Shown piece by piece: positions 25,101-28,209 of a DNA stretch of 28,209 bases. The first letter of the stretch is position 1. Every line of letters begins with the position of its first letter. The stretch comes from a virus. Location: positions 1-28,209 of IMG/VR virus record IMGVR_UViG_3300042306_001913; one strand, written 5' to 3'. The notes beneath the pieces were generated by a model, which saw only the letters and a program-made list of their open reading frames with translations, made no database searches and was not told where the DNA came from. The position numbers were made by a program, and so were the translations under genes.

Positions 25101-25662
25101 CTTCTGCAAAGGATTGACCTAGTTTCTCGAAATAACCAGTAACCATGTCATCAAGAACTCGTCCCGCAAGTTTAAAAGGAGACATTAAAATGCGGCCAAT
25201 TGCGCCTGCAACACCTCCTTTGCTAGAGGATATCCTAATTTCTGACGATATCCGAGAAGTAGATCGATCAATCGCTTTCTCTACTCGATCTTGATACCCA
25301 GAAAACCGATGCTCAACAACAATTTTAGAGGGTGTTCTTATCTCTACTGATATTTTTTTTAATTCACGCAACTCTTGGTTAAGAGAAACTAATGCGTCAT
25401 CTTCAGCAAATACTTTAATAGGATTTGCTTTGTAAAAATCAACTGTTTTCTTGAGGTCAACTCTTTTTAAAAGTAAATGACTATTTAGCCCATAAAGCTG
25501 ACGGTCATCGACGCTAACTTTAATTTTTAGTGGAGTCGTGCCAAGTTTAGTAACACGACGCTCTAGGGAAGAAAGCTGGTCTTTAGCCGATTTAATACCG
25601 CTATCATATTGGGCTGTATTTAGCCCTAGACCGATTTCTAAAGTACCAAGTGATAAAGGCAT
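10150..25662 (-). CDS. Giant multi-enzyme tape-measure protein (~5170 aa)
   Basis: Sets tail length and is ejected on infection. I place the start at 25662: AGGGGAG lies 8 nt upstream and the ATG overlaps the preceding stop by one base; the frame itself is open to 25710. Residue numbers below use this start. Tape-measure-like N-terminus (GLNTAQYDSGI, about 13-23). Alpha/beta-hydrolase-like region about 455-600 (S487 in YSLGG, D535, His cluster near 565). Kinase-like domain about 880-1080 (K897, H1030-N-D1032, N1037, D1049-L-G). SAP-like motif about 1455-1495. ParB/Srx-like domain about 1650-1800 (VNGHNRL, H1712). Three GLGNASPS repeats near 2028, 2391 and 2796, with two ART-like candidates between them. 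Tape-measure core about 2985-3200, hydrophobic segments to about 3335, long coiled coils to about 4055. GH104 lambda-lysozyme-like domain about 4095-4250 (E4116). Serine beta-lactamase-like domain about 4315-4530 (S4338-T-I-K, S4395-D-N, K4484-I-G). Gly-rich C-terminus. Typical tape measures have 700-2500 residues. No internal frameshift was seen. Confidence 0.93.
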   Translation of the reverse strand: MPLSLGTLEIGLGLNTAQYDSGIKSAKDQLSSLERRVTKLGTTPLKIKVSVDDRQLYGLNSHLLLKRVDLKKTVDFYKANPIKVFAEDDALVSLNQELRELKKISVEIRTPSKIVVEHRFSGYQDRVEKAIDRSTSRISSEIRISSSKGGVAGAIGRILMSPFKLAGRVLDDMVTGYFEKLGQSFAEEIGVTSAKNTAKKIKSAITKIDEQLIGKNQVYETFLSEFFRSGSIKKATQASFPRTEVGKTTERLQKLQEIALVPANKPLERLRLIKENSELNKIYQQVLQKIESENPGIKPREAGKKAIAQFLVDAQPQTQVLKGFVNSFIQEMAPLLKFIQGMRSYRTSVESQKYYNERKAGFPLLREGEDVVSVIGGAQFKGGQGGRQVTQSIELLAPNKRFIPVENPETDTDKQNPNLLEKMIRDKIAEIAPDFAAGETIDTAINAFRQVVNAINPFGYSTAAAQAIANTRLAEEQGKKGSVVSYSLGGADNLQYSQTAAYLGMQPRALAMAYPFLNFTQNTPKGFNAALLSGDPLGFAKLLGIGVNTNQFHSIESDTPFGLSNHHQKHLFKKQPFLDLFYKTINAEQPDITPGQQSKVVHAGDKLYEVLGSTLQLKSLKETGEFDKTLPYHRFLQGYSSGSPNVSVEGFIAKFFEGLRLISSFDTKELQPVSQALKSLMEPLVPFIAEKFRQGGANLPENPQDFAGYQKYQQEAKSINSALLEFKSGKLANIPSWYAGNLEPNEVKRRTEKIRTETIPWFTSEESTFGQTYTKKIVEAYKKIADVADEFIKTGGKLSQKTKDSIKTFEVDEFSGELTSFLNTRLDTSTLPKEEEIRQLQVAVPEIFLKKQSAILAYNKLLDAVGKEILPGISEIKKIGTGFLGAVALLSDNLVYKTDLDPIGATKIASENEIKAYEKLQGRLSPLLYKAVPGQALITERTQGRPLKEILDRIARPYKEIQQKIQEANKALELAIDNKDATKIEELKVLTKELQSSAKKEHNRFNKAASILYRQVGQLGASLQEMGVVHNDLAAANVFFAQGGITSIDLGNAKVDPTSSDKFNDRITTIQRAIIDSNYYGLMDPLKIIGAIQSGYSKPFATQVSDSNARQKSAIIPQKREINETLLSPVVTGEAIPLGSYTPTLLKQIVSDFSLPTKETVFAKIDTPEQKKEQPILDNQPQKLNDLAVAAKSKLEDVLASRLGTPDKSGEIQYLSGNEDFAELLQLTLVRELKTASLLLSKAFRDTSLDVVKFGQVVYAVMQALERPVMALPGAAIGKKAIQVGGTAAMGAAALHALPMGLDATVVNTMRDILAGAMSAGGREMIQSVATQMTQAFSGLPFGVGQQLTEAVVQLVTEITNGTISVLSQGGAVAGSALMAGEGVKKLLGAATSNVPKLISKEEQQKIEGKTQKVLKAAKNKADSLITTEITPYFDERVFPASNPIPANIKAINPEYYTVKQLRGLARDQGIDVPASGAGARKEEIWKSLTEKFNPDQLTRLLLTTKASDRTKLGKKELSGFQVETRKISADFIKTIGSGIQSITQQINTNKDIQSLKTLFSQLEKIKTGIASIRANPEFDTTSINKSLIGFVTLIDNLLLNAKSQIQSKNILLPASTSNLQTENIPLRVTETPNPLKRVPQENSPTSPGWVGKLPISDLNLDPERFQYKLVHGKTGSTGSLSGVGRWDDDLAGVVSVWRDPKDGKVYVVNGHNRLNLAKDLNVKDITVRLLNAQSAQEARAKGAMINIAEGRGTAIDAAKFLRDMNLADKESLKKAGIPMRDRVASQGLALAQLPQELFDRVASGDIPELRGVQIGGSGLKEFQQRELVKLIENFEKKGKKVTESVVSELIDTLNASTVDTVEQFDLFGLSTTQQTDTLTRAEVQSALRNRIVADKQVFGSLTSDKKAAKLQTAGNQINIEENKAIADQAEQALRVFDQLKNTASPVSSIINEAITLVKEQGMTAKAATDAVYDKLKQIVPQLAKGGLESGKNLNEGLEKGLKDTSASDIAYQNALKIVDQIDKGLGNASPSWKGEEAGENLIKGVAIGIEKGISSFDFRSLANEVVKGFESGLSLGDIEKIIQSYFDVNIPNLKDLAVEAKMMGWEGKPIDGLLEKKLSKFPLSKTFTPVEPPKNDIISYPTPTRLIESSLPSENALASASIRLKQLSNFYAGHKTAFANLQAILTQGIDPTFNQWSLRRDRFDFEKQVFKEPVAYSAINSFSEPIKGNDYYGDAEIMLDIAKIANRSTFTRGDSGAFWRNPSEIITNPLSSFTPDQYNRRPNEILEYLEVQTTGKIDPSDFLGINLGDIEEKYNIYGRKLIEVIASSLSAGVPVFAKNLEAISSMFSSDGKQSGLNYIKGLNIGLQNNNSEKYALDVAIGIIDATNKGLGNASPSWKGKEAGRNLIRGLEIGTKEQAKLYVQFFDKFLQDVNERLQLNQKQDAKFLIYAKREHLESILEDGYQALHPNSNKDRGLRQEVESQMRPDDISSNVNPIYGLWHQNAANKFIGDGVWKGNAFPRTQSETRLAVYNYGGFEPVALEGLFNPDKMFLHPGDSLASFRRGASEYSHYDKTGEYRGGGQGRYHETREYLKDVNIPEFFKKHKIGEPSGDIWTYGVEGQLWDDFLLTGAGAFGWSNQGGDNRRTAKPFENDVIELASQKGVELHDTILVNKPDASDFDKMFGDDKMAQERIMPGSLKQNIAEFERLYKAWESIISGKQKKDVFFELSALLLDEQSKLRTIVKSIGADMSELMLVAGKAGASNFEKGLEIGVNSDDAKRIAYQTAIEIVDATNKGLGNASPSKKAMKAMRFFYEGLALGARHIRFGLRLETQFDKEVSDFTFFVGTRSKEARKAILQAVKEMGLDRGERLAVINEIQGSMNTGIFASPRAFQVMKRATVIARPKTTREEILDDWNKKRDNIFNALDSIEKAGVSSGFTDGIVTGLKAVIAQADGFINFLSVGGKALRTLDQELNAATGGMINLRKGAMAAIGGFALFKGAEFLLRPLLFAIDDIPFRIQQAVTDSLLAFTELQRIKLNLNLAGVGSVEQSLDALVARADKLGISFKESAIAYSRFKLITTDSPLQAQADNIFEGFQEALAARQTNAQQQAESFRAIGQIASKAVVSVEEFTQQLSESGGLNDALNVAARSMGLTTAQFYQQASAGNLLAQDVLPRLAAEYKRMSAGGLSLSTETLQSEISRFQNNTEQLQMQLGEKIGVVAYPALQALNAVLSTLNDNLGTVASVGAAGLLSVMGFLGKSVMQFAAAGRLGAVAGAAMSASLQAAGVASLSTATAMGKLKVSINLATLAGIGLIKALIIPTAVITGIQLVYNALNAGSEELKQSVKTLEESKKALDAWQNKTDNSNRKGLASFLPDMELSGVEKFFNVITGGFVYNYKQGNAIQKLYADIKNIDKSLATGVGNLKEYQDTLSNFSGSKQFSSELQEIRNNLTLVRAERTIASAKGNDRSVAEFNQREQDLMRQEQELINKQLGPVGSRITADLQQYEIALASLEQRYKNGDIAENAYIQRKTKLETIIGQLKKAEQDYLQVLKDQEKEYRKLQVAFDLAIRTRANANFANEGNSLSRSIGLNQQFASGKINEFQFNVEVQEESLQTAKERIATLGNSANSISNILNERLSESANKVLSTYFKEDLKQLNVASFGEAIAENLLSPDAIQQIMDQYESDLKDNAALRAILNQAKEYATARRDILNTEREIQQISREIIVERKKRQIQEKQASGEIVKAEQLTNLANKTSSSQNISYGLEQTKINLAALYNQLALEQEKLVLNVDDPLAVKTAIANITQQIAETELSLRDQQEQIQDYYRNLDRQIIDFNRQIEDYRRQIEDAQLSAFKENRSLSESYSDLVRELDKNLLNAQNQLLDTTDRIRVQQVKNRLLIPGTSDAGKELGEIFLEFVQGQADLASRGRTFQSRTEEVETSYISTLRNIRNLQEQQQDAERNRLRTIEDIKRTQENLNRTLADLIRQTNKELGFIPQSIKDIVTNLNTLPEPIKLINSELVAIPPNIKTSGEDLVKSIEETAEAIRKAKEGIILPAPSNFTPAPVWNGGGFLPPTPPQSSSIPKGLTPRGQELSQHLNNPRVKAFLDVIAYAEGTAKMPNQGYNTLFGHGQFSSFADHPRRRIPFGSTTSSASGRYQIMDFTWDEEKAKLGLKDFSSFSQDLVALSRILMRGGLDELLKGDIRGAINATRKEWASFPGANYPGQGMKRMEDLLKVYEQSLGKYQPNAPRTQAELGALRYDGNPANSGALNRIQQIRRNQGGSPTPSISTPSPSPSVQQQITNRLPKNIQSVLVQEVGGKTVYSKNAQTPPASPASTIKVIIADLIAKEITSGKLSLKDAIAIKSPLVDPHGQLKANQVRTVEQLIQLMLEKSDNTATNVLIDQLGGLTRATELAKKEGYKNTTISRYLNIPGSGTPNISTAQDVTLAMQSLIKNQNPASQLAEQSLRQTRNFKYNNEIGGKIGNNSKVIGNVGLVNINGKEYIVTAYANINGNQLNNRKIITNATNAISQSIKDSTPNPSPARVLTKEETKEGKGGPEFSSPPPIAQLPTLPNQNQDNFWDADLPPVLKDNPINFQSPNLPPVPNLPTGNLGAAADQIRNAETANQNAEEFLRRLEEQQNLNNALDRSMKFRRQQEEDARALERTLRDASENVADLTINSKGYLTVQEEINKSATEVSRQYRSQIESLEDQRRTLLLNAEAQQKYSDAIKEILGEFQRKGIALPPEFIKEMTDSIEVLAKNAELAKEQVAILDQAIEQLGKNQGVATLEASFRKTRDTVRSIRDRLNDLTVQRLKLENQSRPTLFDDSAILAERISLQKEKEELEDYLEPYKDLPQYADFVANIRSEWEKLAELRLERAELDASPNRGAAESFFSDIREGKGIGSAFSSLGLNIATKFVEGITKPAIDALTSAIDGFTKPITQAFESVFNAIIGPVGNFFTNALNSIFKPVGNIFSSIFGGGGGGGLFNGLLSGITGIFSGGLGGLGSIGSLGSIGASSFASAPASAFSLGTGFSLFSDGGKVGDANAPIEKNIISAFQRERAMSGGRKPRLIVANEGELVLTPKETEAYLDYRNNAPIKNYANGGFVGGKPNYSTTSNNNNSNQSLVINNTNNVTVESRNDMGYSLNQLKERENTQNERTKKRFFG

Positions 25663-26114
25663 TAGCTTTTCTCCCCTACTAATTGAATTATTTCGTCGTA
25701 TAGTCCGCAATCGACTATTATCTGAGTGGCGAAGACTGGCACTTGGCCAGCTTGCATAGCTTTTAACAGAATTTGAGCGGTTTCTTGATCAAGAAAATAT
25801 TTTTTATTTTCTTTAAACCGGAAAGGAAGAAAATCACTGGGTTTTGGAGGTTGAGACTGTGATTTTTCTTTTGATTGAGCCATTAAGTAAATGTTAACCA
25901 TGGCGGCAATCTGACTGACTGTGTCTGATAGTGAATTAATCTCTTCACATTTGACTTTTTGAATCCCTGAATATTTTTTCAGGATTAACCAGTCTGGCCA
26001 CTCTTCCCACTCTTCGATAGGCAATCCCCATGCACACCATTTGTAATAGATTTCTTCCCAATTAATGGGGTTAGCGATTGCCTCTAACCGCGCATTAATT
26101 GCGTTATCTATTCG
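25662..26114 (-). CDS. Tail-assembly chaperone extension made by -1 frameshift (gpT-like)
   Basis: This segment has no credible start of its own (the first candidate is a TTG at 26024 without a ribosome site). The frame is fully open upstream to 26114, exactly where the preceding chaperone gene carries a slippery A-AAA-AAC. A -1 shift there yields a fusion of about 410 residues: 260 from the upstream gene plus 150 here, beginning RIDNAINARLEAIANPINWE and continuing into LPIEEWEEWPDW. The sequence is Trp-rich at first, then has a Gln/Pro linker (SQSQPPKPSDF) and a helical end. This is the G/GT architecture of siphovirus tail chaperones, which coat the tape measure during assembly. Its stop overlaps the tape-measure start by one base. 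Confidence 0.8.
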   Translation of the reverse strand, partial: RIDNAINARLEAIANPINWEEIYYKWCAWGLPIEEWEEWPDWLILKKYSGIQKVKCEEINSLSDTVSQIAAMVNIYLMAQSKEKSQSQPPKPSDFLPFRFKENKKYFLDQETAQILLKAMQAGQVPVFATQIIVDCGLYDEIIQLVGEKS

Positions 26115-26893
26115 TTTTTTTCGTCATCCTCCGTTGGCTCTGATTCTGGTTTTTCAGGCTCTGGTTTCTCAGTTTCTGGGTTTTGCCACTGGGTTATGTC
26201 TTGCCAGAGATAGTCTTGATAGAGTCTCACTACCATAAATTGAGACAGATCATTAATGTCTTGTATGGTGAAATCAACAGAAGACTTATCCTTGAGCTTA
26301 ACTACGCGGCGAGGGCTTCCAAGAAAGTTAGCTAATAAGGCTCTATTGTAAGTTTCATAGGTTGTTTCCCGATCCTTAAATAAAGCGTTTAATTCATCAA
26401 GATAAGGCTCTACAAGTTCTATAGATTCTCTTGTTAGTTCTCTTGTTTTTTTGCGATTATTTAAAATTGATTGCTGTACAATAGCGGCAGTTTCTACTTT
26501 TTGTTCTACGCTGTCAGATTTTACCCCGTCAAGGGCATCAACCATGACCTGTTCAATTCGTTCTCGGATCGAACCGTCGTTAACTACTACTCCTTCAATT
26601 TCAGCAGTGGATAGTCCCGTTTTTTGCCCGATAGCTTTAATTTTCTCAAGATAAGCTTTGTCAGCTTTTTCCCGTGCCTCTAAGTATTCCTTGACTGTTT
26701 CATTTTCCTTTGGATTAATCCCGTATCGTTTTAAGAACTTAATCCCAATTTCCCCATTTTCTTCAGTGGCAATTGTATCTATCTTTTCTAATAAAGCATC
26801 ATTGTCTTGGATATAATAAAGCCACTCTTTTTTTAAAGGAAAAAAGAATGTTTCATTAAATTTCAATTTGCCTAATACGCTTAACTTCGCCAT
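26108..26893 (-). CDS. Tail-assembly chaperone (gpG-like)
   Basis: A 261-residue acidic, helix-rich protein directly upstream of the tape measure, the position of gpG in lambda-like phages. Long helices dominate (VKEYLEAREKADKAYLEKI, RERIEQVMVDALDGV), then a C-terminal domain (DFTIQDINDLSQFMVVRLYQ) and a repetitive acidic tail (PEPEKPESEPTEDDEKNE). I recognise it by position, composition and the frameshift signal, not by a named motif. The ATG is preceded by AAGG about 9 nt upstream. The last codons GAA-AAA-AAC contain the slippery site. It overlaps the 97-aa gene by 38 nt. Confidence 0.75.
   Translation of the reverse strand: MAKLSVLGKLKFNETFFFPLKKEWLYYIQDNDALLEKIDTIATEENGEIGIKFLKRYGINPKENETVKEYLEAREKADKAYLEKIKAIGQKTGLSTAEIEGVVVNDGSIRERIEQVMVDALDGVKSDSVEQKVETAAIVQQSILNNRKKTRELTRESIELVEPYLDELNALFKDRETTYETYNRALLANFLGSPRRVVKLKDKSSVDFTIQDINDLSQFMVVRLYQDYLWQDITQWQNPETEKPEPEKPESEPTEDDEKNE
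26114..26120 (-). promoter_or_regulatory. Slippery heptamer A-AAA-AAC for -1 ribosomal frameshift
   Basis: On the minus strand the zero-frame codons GAA-AAA-AAC contain a canonical X-XXY-YYZ heptamer, two codons before the stop TAG (26110-26108). The -1 frame is open for 150 codons to the stop at 25664-25662. I checked each codon between 26120 and 26022 and found no stop. Confidence 0.88.
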
Positions 26894-27149
26894 TTATTTT
26901 TACCTTTTGATTTCTTTTTGCACTTTGTTCAGTATTGAGCCACAGAGGATCAAGGGTTACAGATACCTGTATTCTTTCTTGATTTTTTGTTCCGTCTGGT
27001 GGCTCGATTAATATCTTTTCTTGCTGACTTATTTCTCGATCAAACGTACCGAAAGAAAACCAGAGGTAATTATTGATTATTCTAGAATTGACTAACATTA
27101 CCTCTTGGTCTTCATCGACAAGGAGTTTAACTATTTTAATTGAGGTCAT
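26856..27149 (-). CDS. Small phage protein between tail tube and chaperone (97 aa)
   Basis: A 97-residue, beta-rich, basic protein (MTSIKIVKLLVDEDQEVMLV, WFSFGTFDREIS, VKINGEVKRIRQIEI) with no motif I recognise. It overlaps the tail-tube candidate upstream by 14 nt and the chaperone downstream by 38 nt, indicating a translationally coupled tail operon. It is likely structural or an assembly factor by position only. Confidence 0.7.
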   Translation of the reverse strand: MTSIKIVKLLVDEDQEVMLVNSRIINNYLWFSFGTFDREISQQEKILIEPPDGTKNQERIQVSVTLDPLWLNTEQSAKRNQKVKINGEVKRIRQIEI

Positions 27150-27867
27150 CAGCTACATTAGGAGAGAATGGCGACGTTGCCATCGGTTTAATGTCAAACA
27201 CATTGCCACTAATAGTTAGAGTTACGTTTCCTTGTAGGTAATTGCCTTTTTCACCACTAACATTTTGGCTAACATTTGTCTGAAAACCTAAGCCGCCGCG
27301 CTGTCCCATATAGACAATTTCGAGATAAATTCGATCACCTCTTTGCTCTGCAGCTTTTACAATTTCATATCCAGGATCACCAAATACAAGCGGACCCGAT
27401 ACCGACCCAGTACTCATGATTTCGGAGATAAATTTCTCCACCGCCATTTCACTAAAGACGGAATCAGTAACCTCAGTAGAGGAGGTGTCAACGTTAAAGG
27501 TCTTGGCGCTCAAAAAAGGAACCCAAGATTTAATCGTGCATTTTTGAGCGGGAGTAGCAAGGGTAGCAGCAATTTTGGAAGGTTCGATCTGGATTGCTGT
27601 CTGGGTTACTGTCGTCGTTTTTGTTCGGACGACCACATAATCACCGGCAGTCCCCACATAAATTAAAGTGCCAGCATATAAAATTCGGCCAAAACCCCCA
27701 GTCGCCACGGTAAGAGTGGAATCACCTAAGACGATTGCACCACCTAAATCGGCTACTCGTGTGGAAGGTTCCTCTCCAAAACCATAAGTACCAGAGATAA
27801 AAAATTGCGTATCACGGCTAGGGGTGAGGTTGTCACTCCGATTTAACTCTAAAATCTGATTGGACAT
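27136..27867 (-). CDS. Major tail tube protein candidate (gpV-like)
   Basis: About 243 residues from the ATG at 27867; a GTG at 27876 would add three residues, and neither has a clear ribosome site. The protein is beta-rich with segments typical of tail-tube subunits: an early GDSTLTVATGGFGRILYAGT, AKTFNVDTSSTEVTDSVFSE (a common tail-tube block) and a C-terminal sheet (YLEIVYMGQRGGLGFQTNVS, then GNVTLTISGNVFD). Tail-tube rings stack around the tape-measure protein. The place just upstream of the chaperone and tape-measure genes fits well. Confidence comes from position plus fold-like pattern, not a diagnostic motif. Confidence 0.75.
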   Translation of the reverse strand: MSNQILELNRSDNLTPSRDTQFFISGTYGFGEEPSTRVADLGGAIVLGDSTLTVATGGFGRILYAGTLIYVGTAGDYVVVRTKTTTVTQTAIQIEPSKIAATLATPAQKCTIKSWVPFLSAKTFNVDTSSTEVTDSVFSEMAVEKFISEIMSTGSVSGPLVFGDPGYEIVKAAEQRGDRIYLEIVYMGQRGGLGFQTNVSQNVSGEKGNYLQGNVTLTISGNVFDIKPMATSPFSPNVADDLN

Positions 27868-27892
27868 TCTAATCACTGACTAAACTTTTCTA

Positions 27893-27921
27893 GTTATATT
27901 GTACTATAAAAGATTAGTAAA
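27893..27921 (-). promoter_or_regulatory. Possible promoter ahead of the tail-tube gene
   Basis: On the minus strand, TTTACT (27921-27916), a 17-bp spacer and TATAAC (27898-27893), with an overlapping TACAAT just upstream. It sits in the 62-bp gap between the tail-tube gene and the upstream partial gene. It is a weak match and phage-specific sigma use is unknown. Confidence 0.35.
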
Positions 27922-27929
27922 TGTGTACT

Positions 27930-28209
27930 CTAGAAGCCTAAAAGTCTAGCAGTGGTAATTTTAAAGGTCGCTTTTGGTCTGATAATCCCTTCGGGGGTTT
28001 TGGTATAAGGAGTTAAGTGAGGCTGATCTAGAAAATTCCAGTAGCGAGAAGATTTAAGCCTTTCAATCACTGGTGTTAGGGATTTCTCTAGATTGTACTG
28101 TTTTAGGGTAATGCAATAGTTATTTATACCTACGGTATATCCTAGTAAATTTTCGTGATAAGGATTAGGCTCTCTTTGAATAATTGCTTCGATGCCGCTA
28201 TTAGGTTTT
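27930..28209 (-). CDS. Partial gene at the tail-terminator position (3' end only)
   Basis: A continuous open frame enters at the right edge and ends at the TAG at 27932-27930; 92 codons are visible and the 5' end is outside the window. The visible part includes GIEAIIQREPNPYHENLLGY, INNYCITLKQYNLEKSLTPV and a C-terminus ATFKITTARLLGF. Lambda-like phages place the tail terminator/completion gene immediately before the tail-tube gene, so that is the best guess. I do not recognise a family motif. Confidence 0.65.
   Translation of the reverse strand, partial: KPNSGIEAIIQREPNPYHENLLGYTVGINNYCITLKQYNLEKSLTPVIERLKSSRYWNFLDQPHLTPYTKTPEGIIRPKATFKITTARLLGF

Noticed and set aside
10490-25117. Many plus-strand open frames of 60-140 codons opposite the tape-measure gene.
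   Set aside because: They are antisense shadows of a long coding frame, with no ribosome sites or domain features.
25662-26024. An independent 120-aa gene starting at TTG 26024.
   Set aside because: The same frame is open back to the slippery heptamer, and the start lacks a ribosome site; a frameshift product explains it better.

Overview
This AT-rich window looks like the tail region of a long-tailed (siphovirus-type) phage or prophage of a cyanobacterium. The minus strand from the right edge follows the classical lambda-like tail order: a partial gene at the tail-terminator position, a tail-tube candidate, a small ORF, a tail-assembly chaperone with a -1 frameshift extension, a giant tape-measure gene, an NlpC/P60 tail peptidase and, after an accessory insert, a tail-tip hub protein. 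Cyanobacterial affinity is inferred from the FGE-fold variable-protein type, the HigA-type antitoxin, the NFNAPVYG-type N-terminal repeats and the TnpB type. No gene proves the host, and nothing shows whether the element is integrated.

Region by region: (1) 1-1650 holds a plus-strand formylglycine-generating-enzyme-fold gene. Its C-terminus has the codon signature of a diversity-generating-retroelement variable region. It sits between two halves (A and B) of a repeat element that recurs without a gene at 9161-9400. (2) 1650-1910 is a small plus-strand unknown. (3) 1982-4389 holds the tail-tip hub protein and a CAU-anticodon tRNA just upstream of it. (4) 4395-9434 is accessory DNA that splits the tail genes: an orphan HigA-like antitoxin, weak small ORFs, a TnpB nuclease with two 37-bp direct repeats at its 3' end, a small protein with duplicated N-terminal repeats, a ribbon-helix-helix mini-gene, an antirepressor-like gene, terminators and the second repeat element. 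(5) 9435-28209 is the compact tail-assembly cluster, almost entirely minus strand.

The outstanding feature is the 15.5-kb tape-measure gene (about 5170 residues). Besides the expected tape-measure core, hydrophobic segments and coiled coils, it appears to carry a series of enzyme-like modules: an alpha/beta-hydrolase-like region, a protein-kinase-like domain, a SAP-like motif, a ParB/Srx-like domain, two modules that may be ADP-ribosyltransferase-like, a lambda-lysozyme-like (GH104) domain and a class-A-beta-lactamase-like serine hydrolase. Tape-measure proteins can pass into the cell envelope or cytoplasm on infection. I therefore infer that this one measures the tail, opens the wall and may deliver effector domains with the genome. 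Tip variation by the FGE-fold protein, an orphan antitoxin, TnpB and an antirepressor fit a phage with much host-interaction and conflict cargo.
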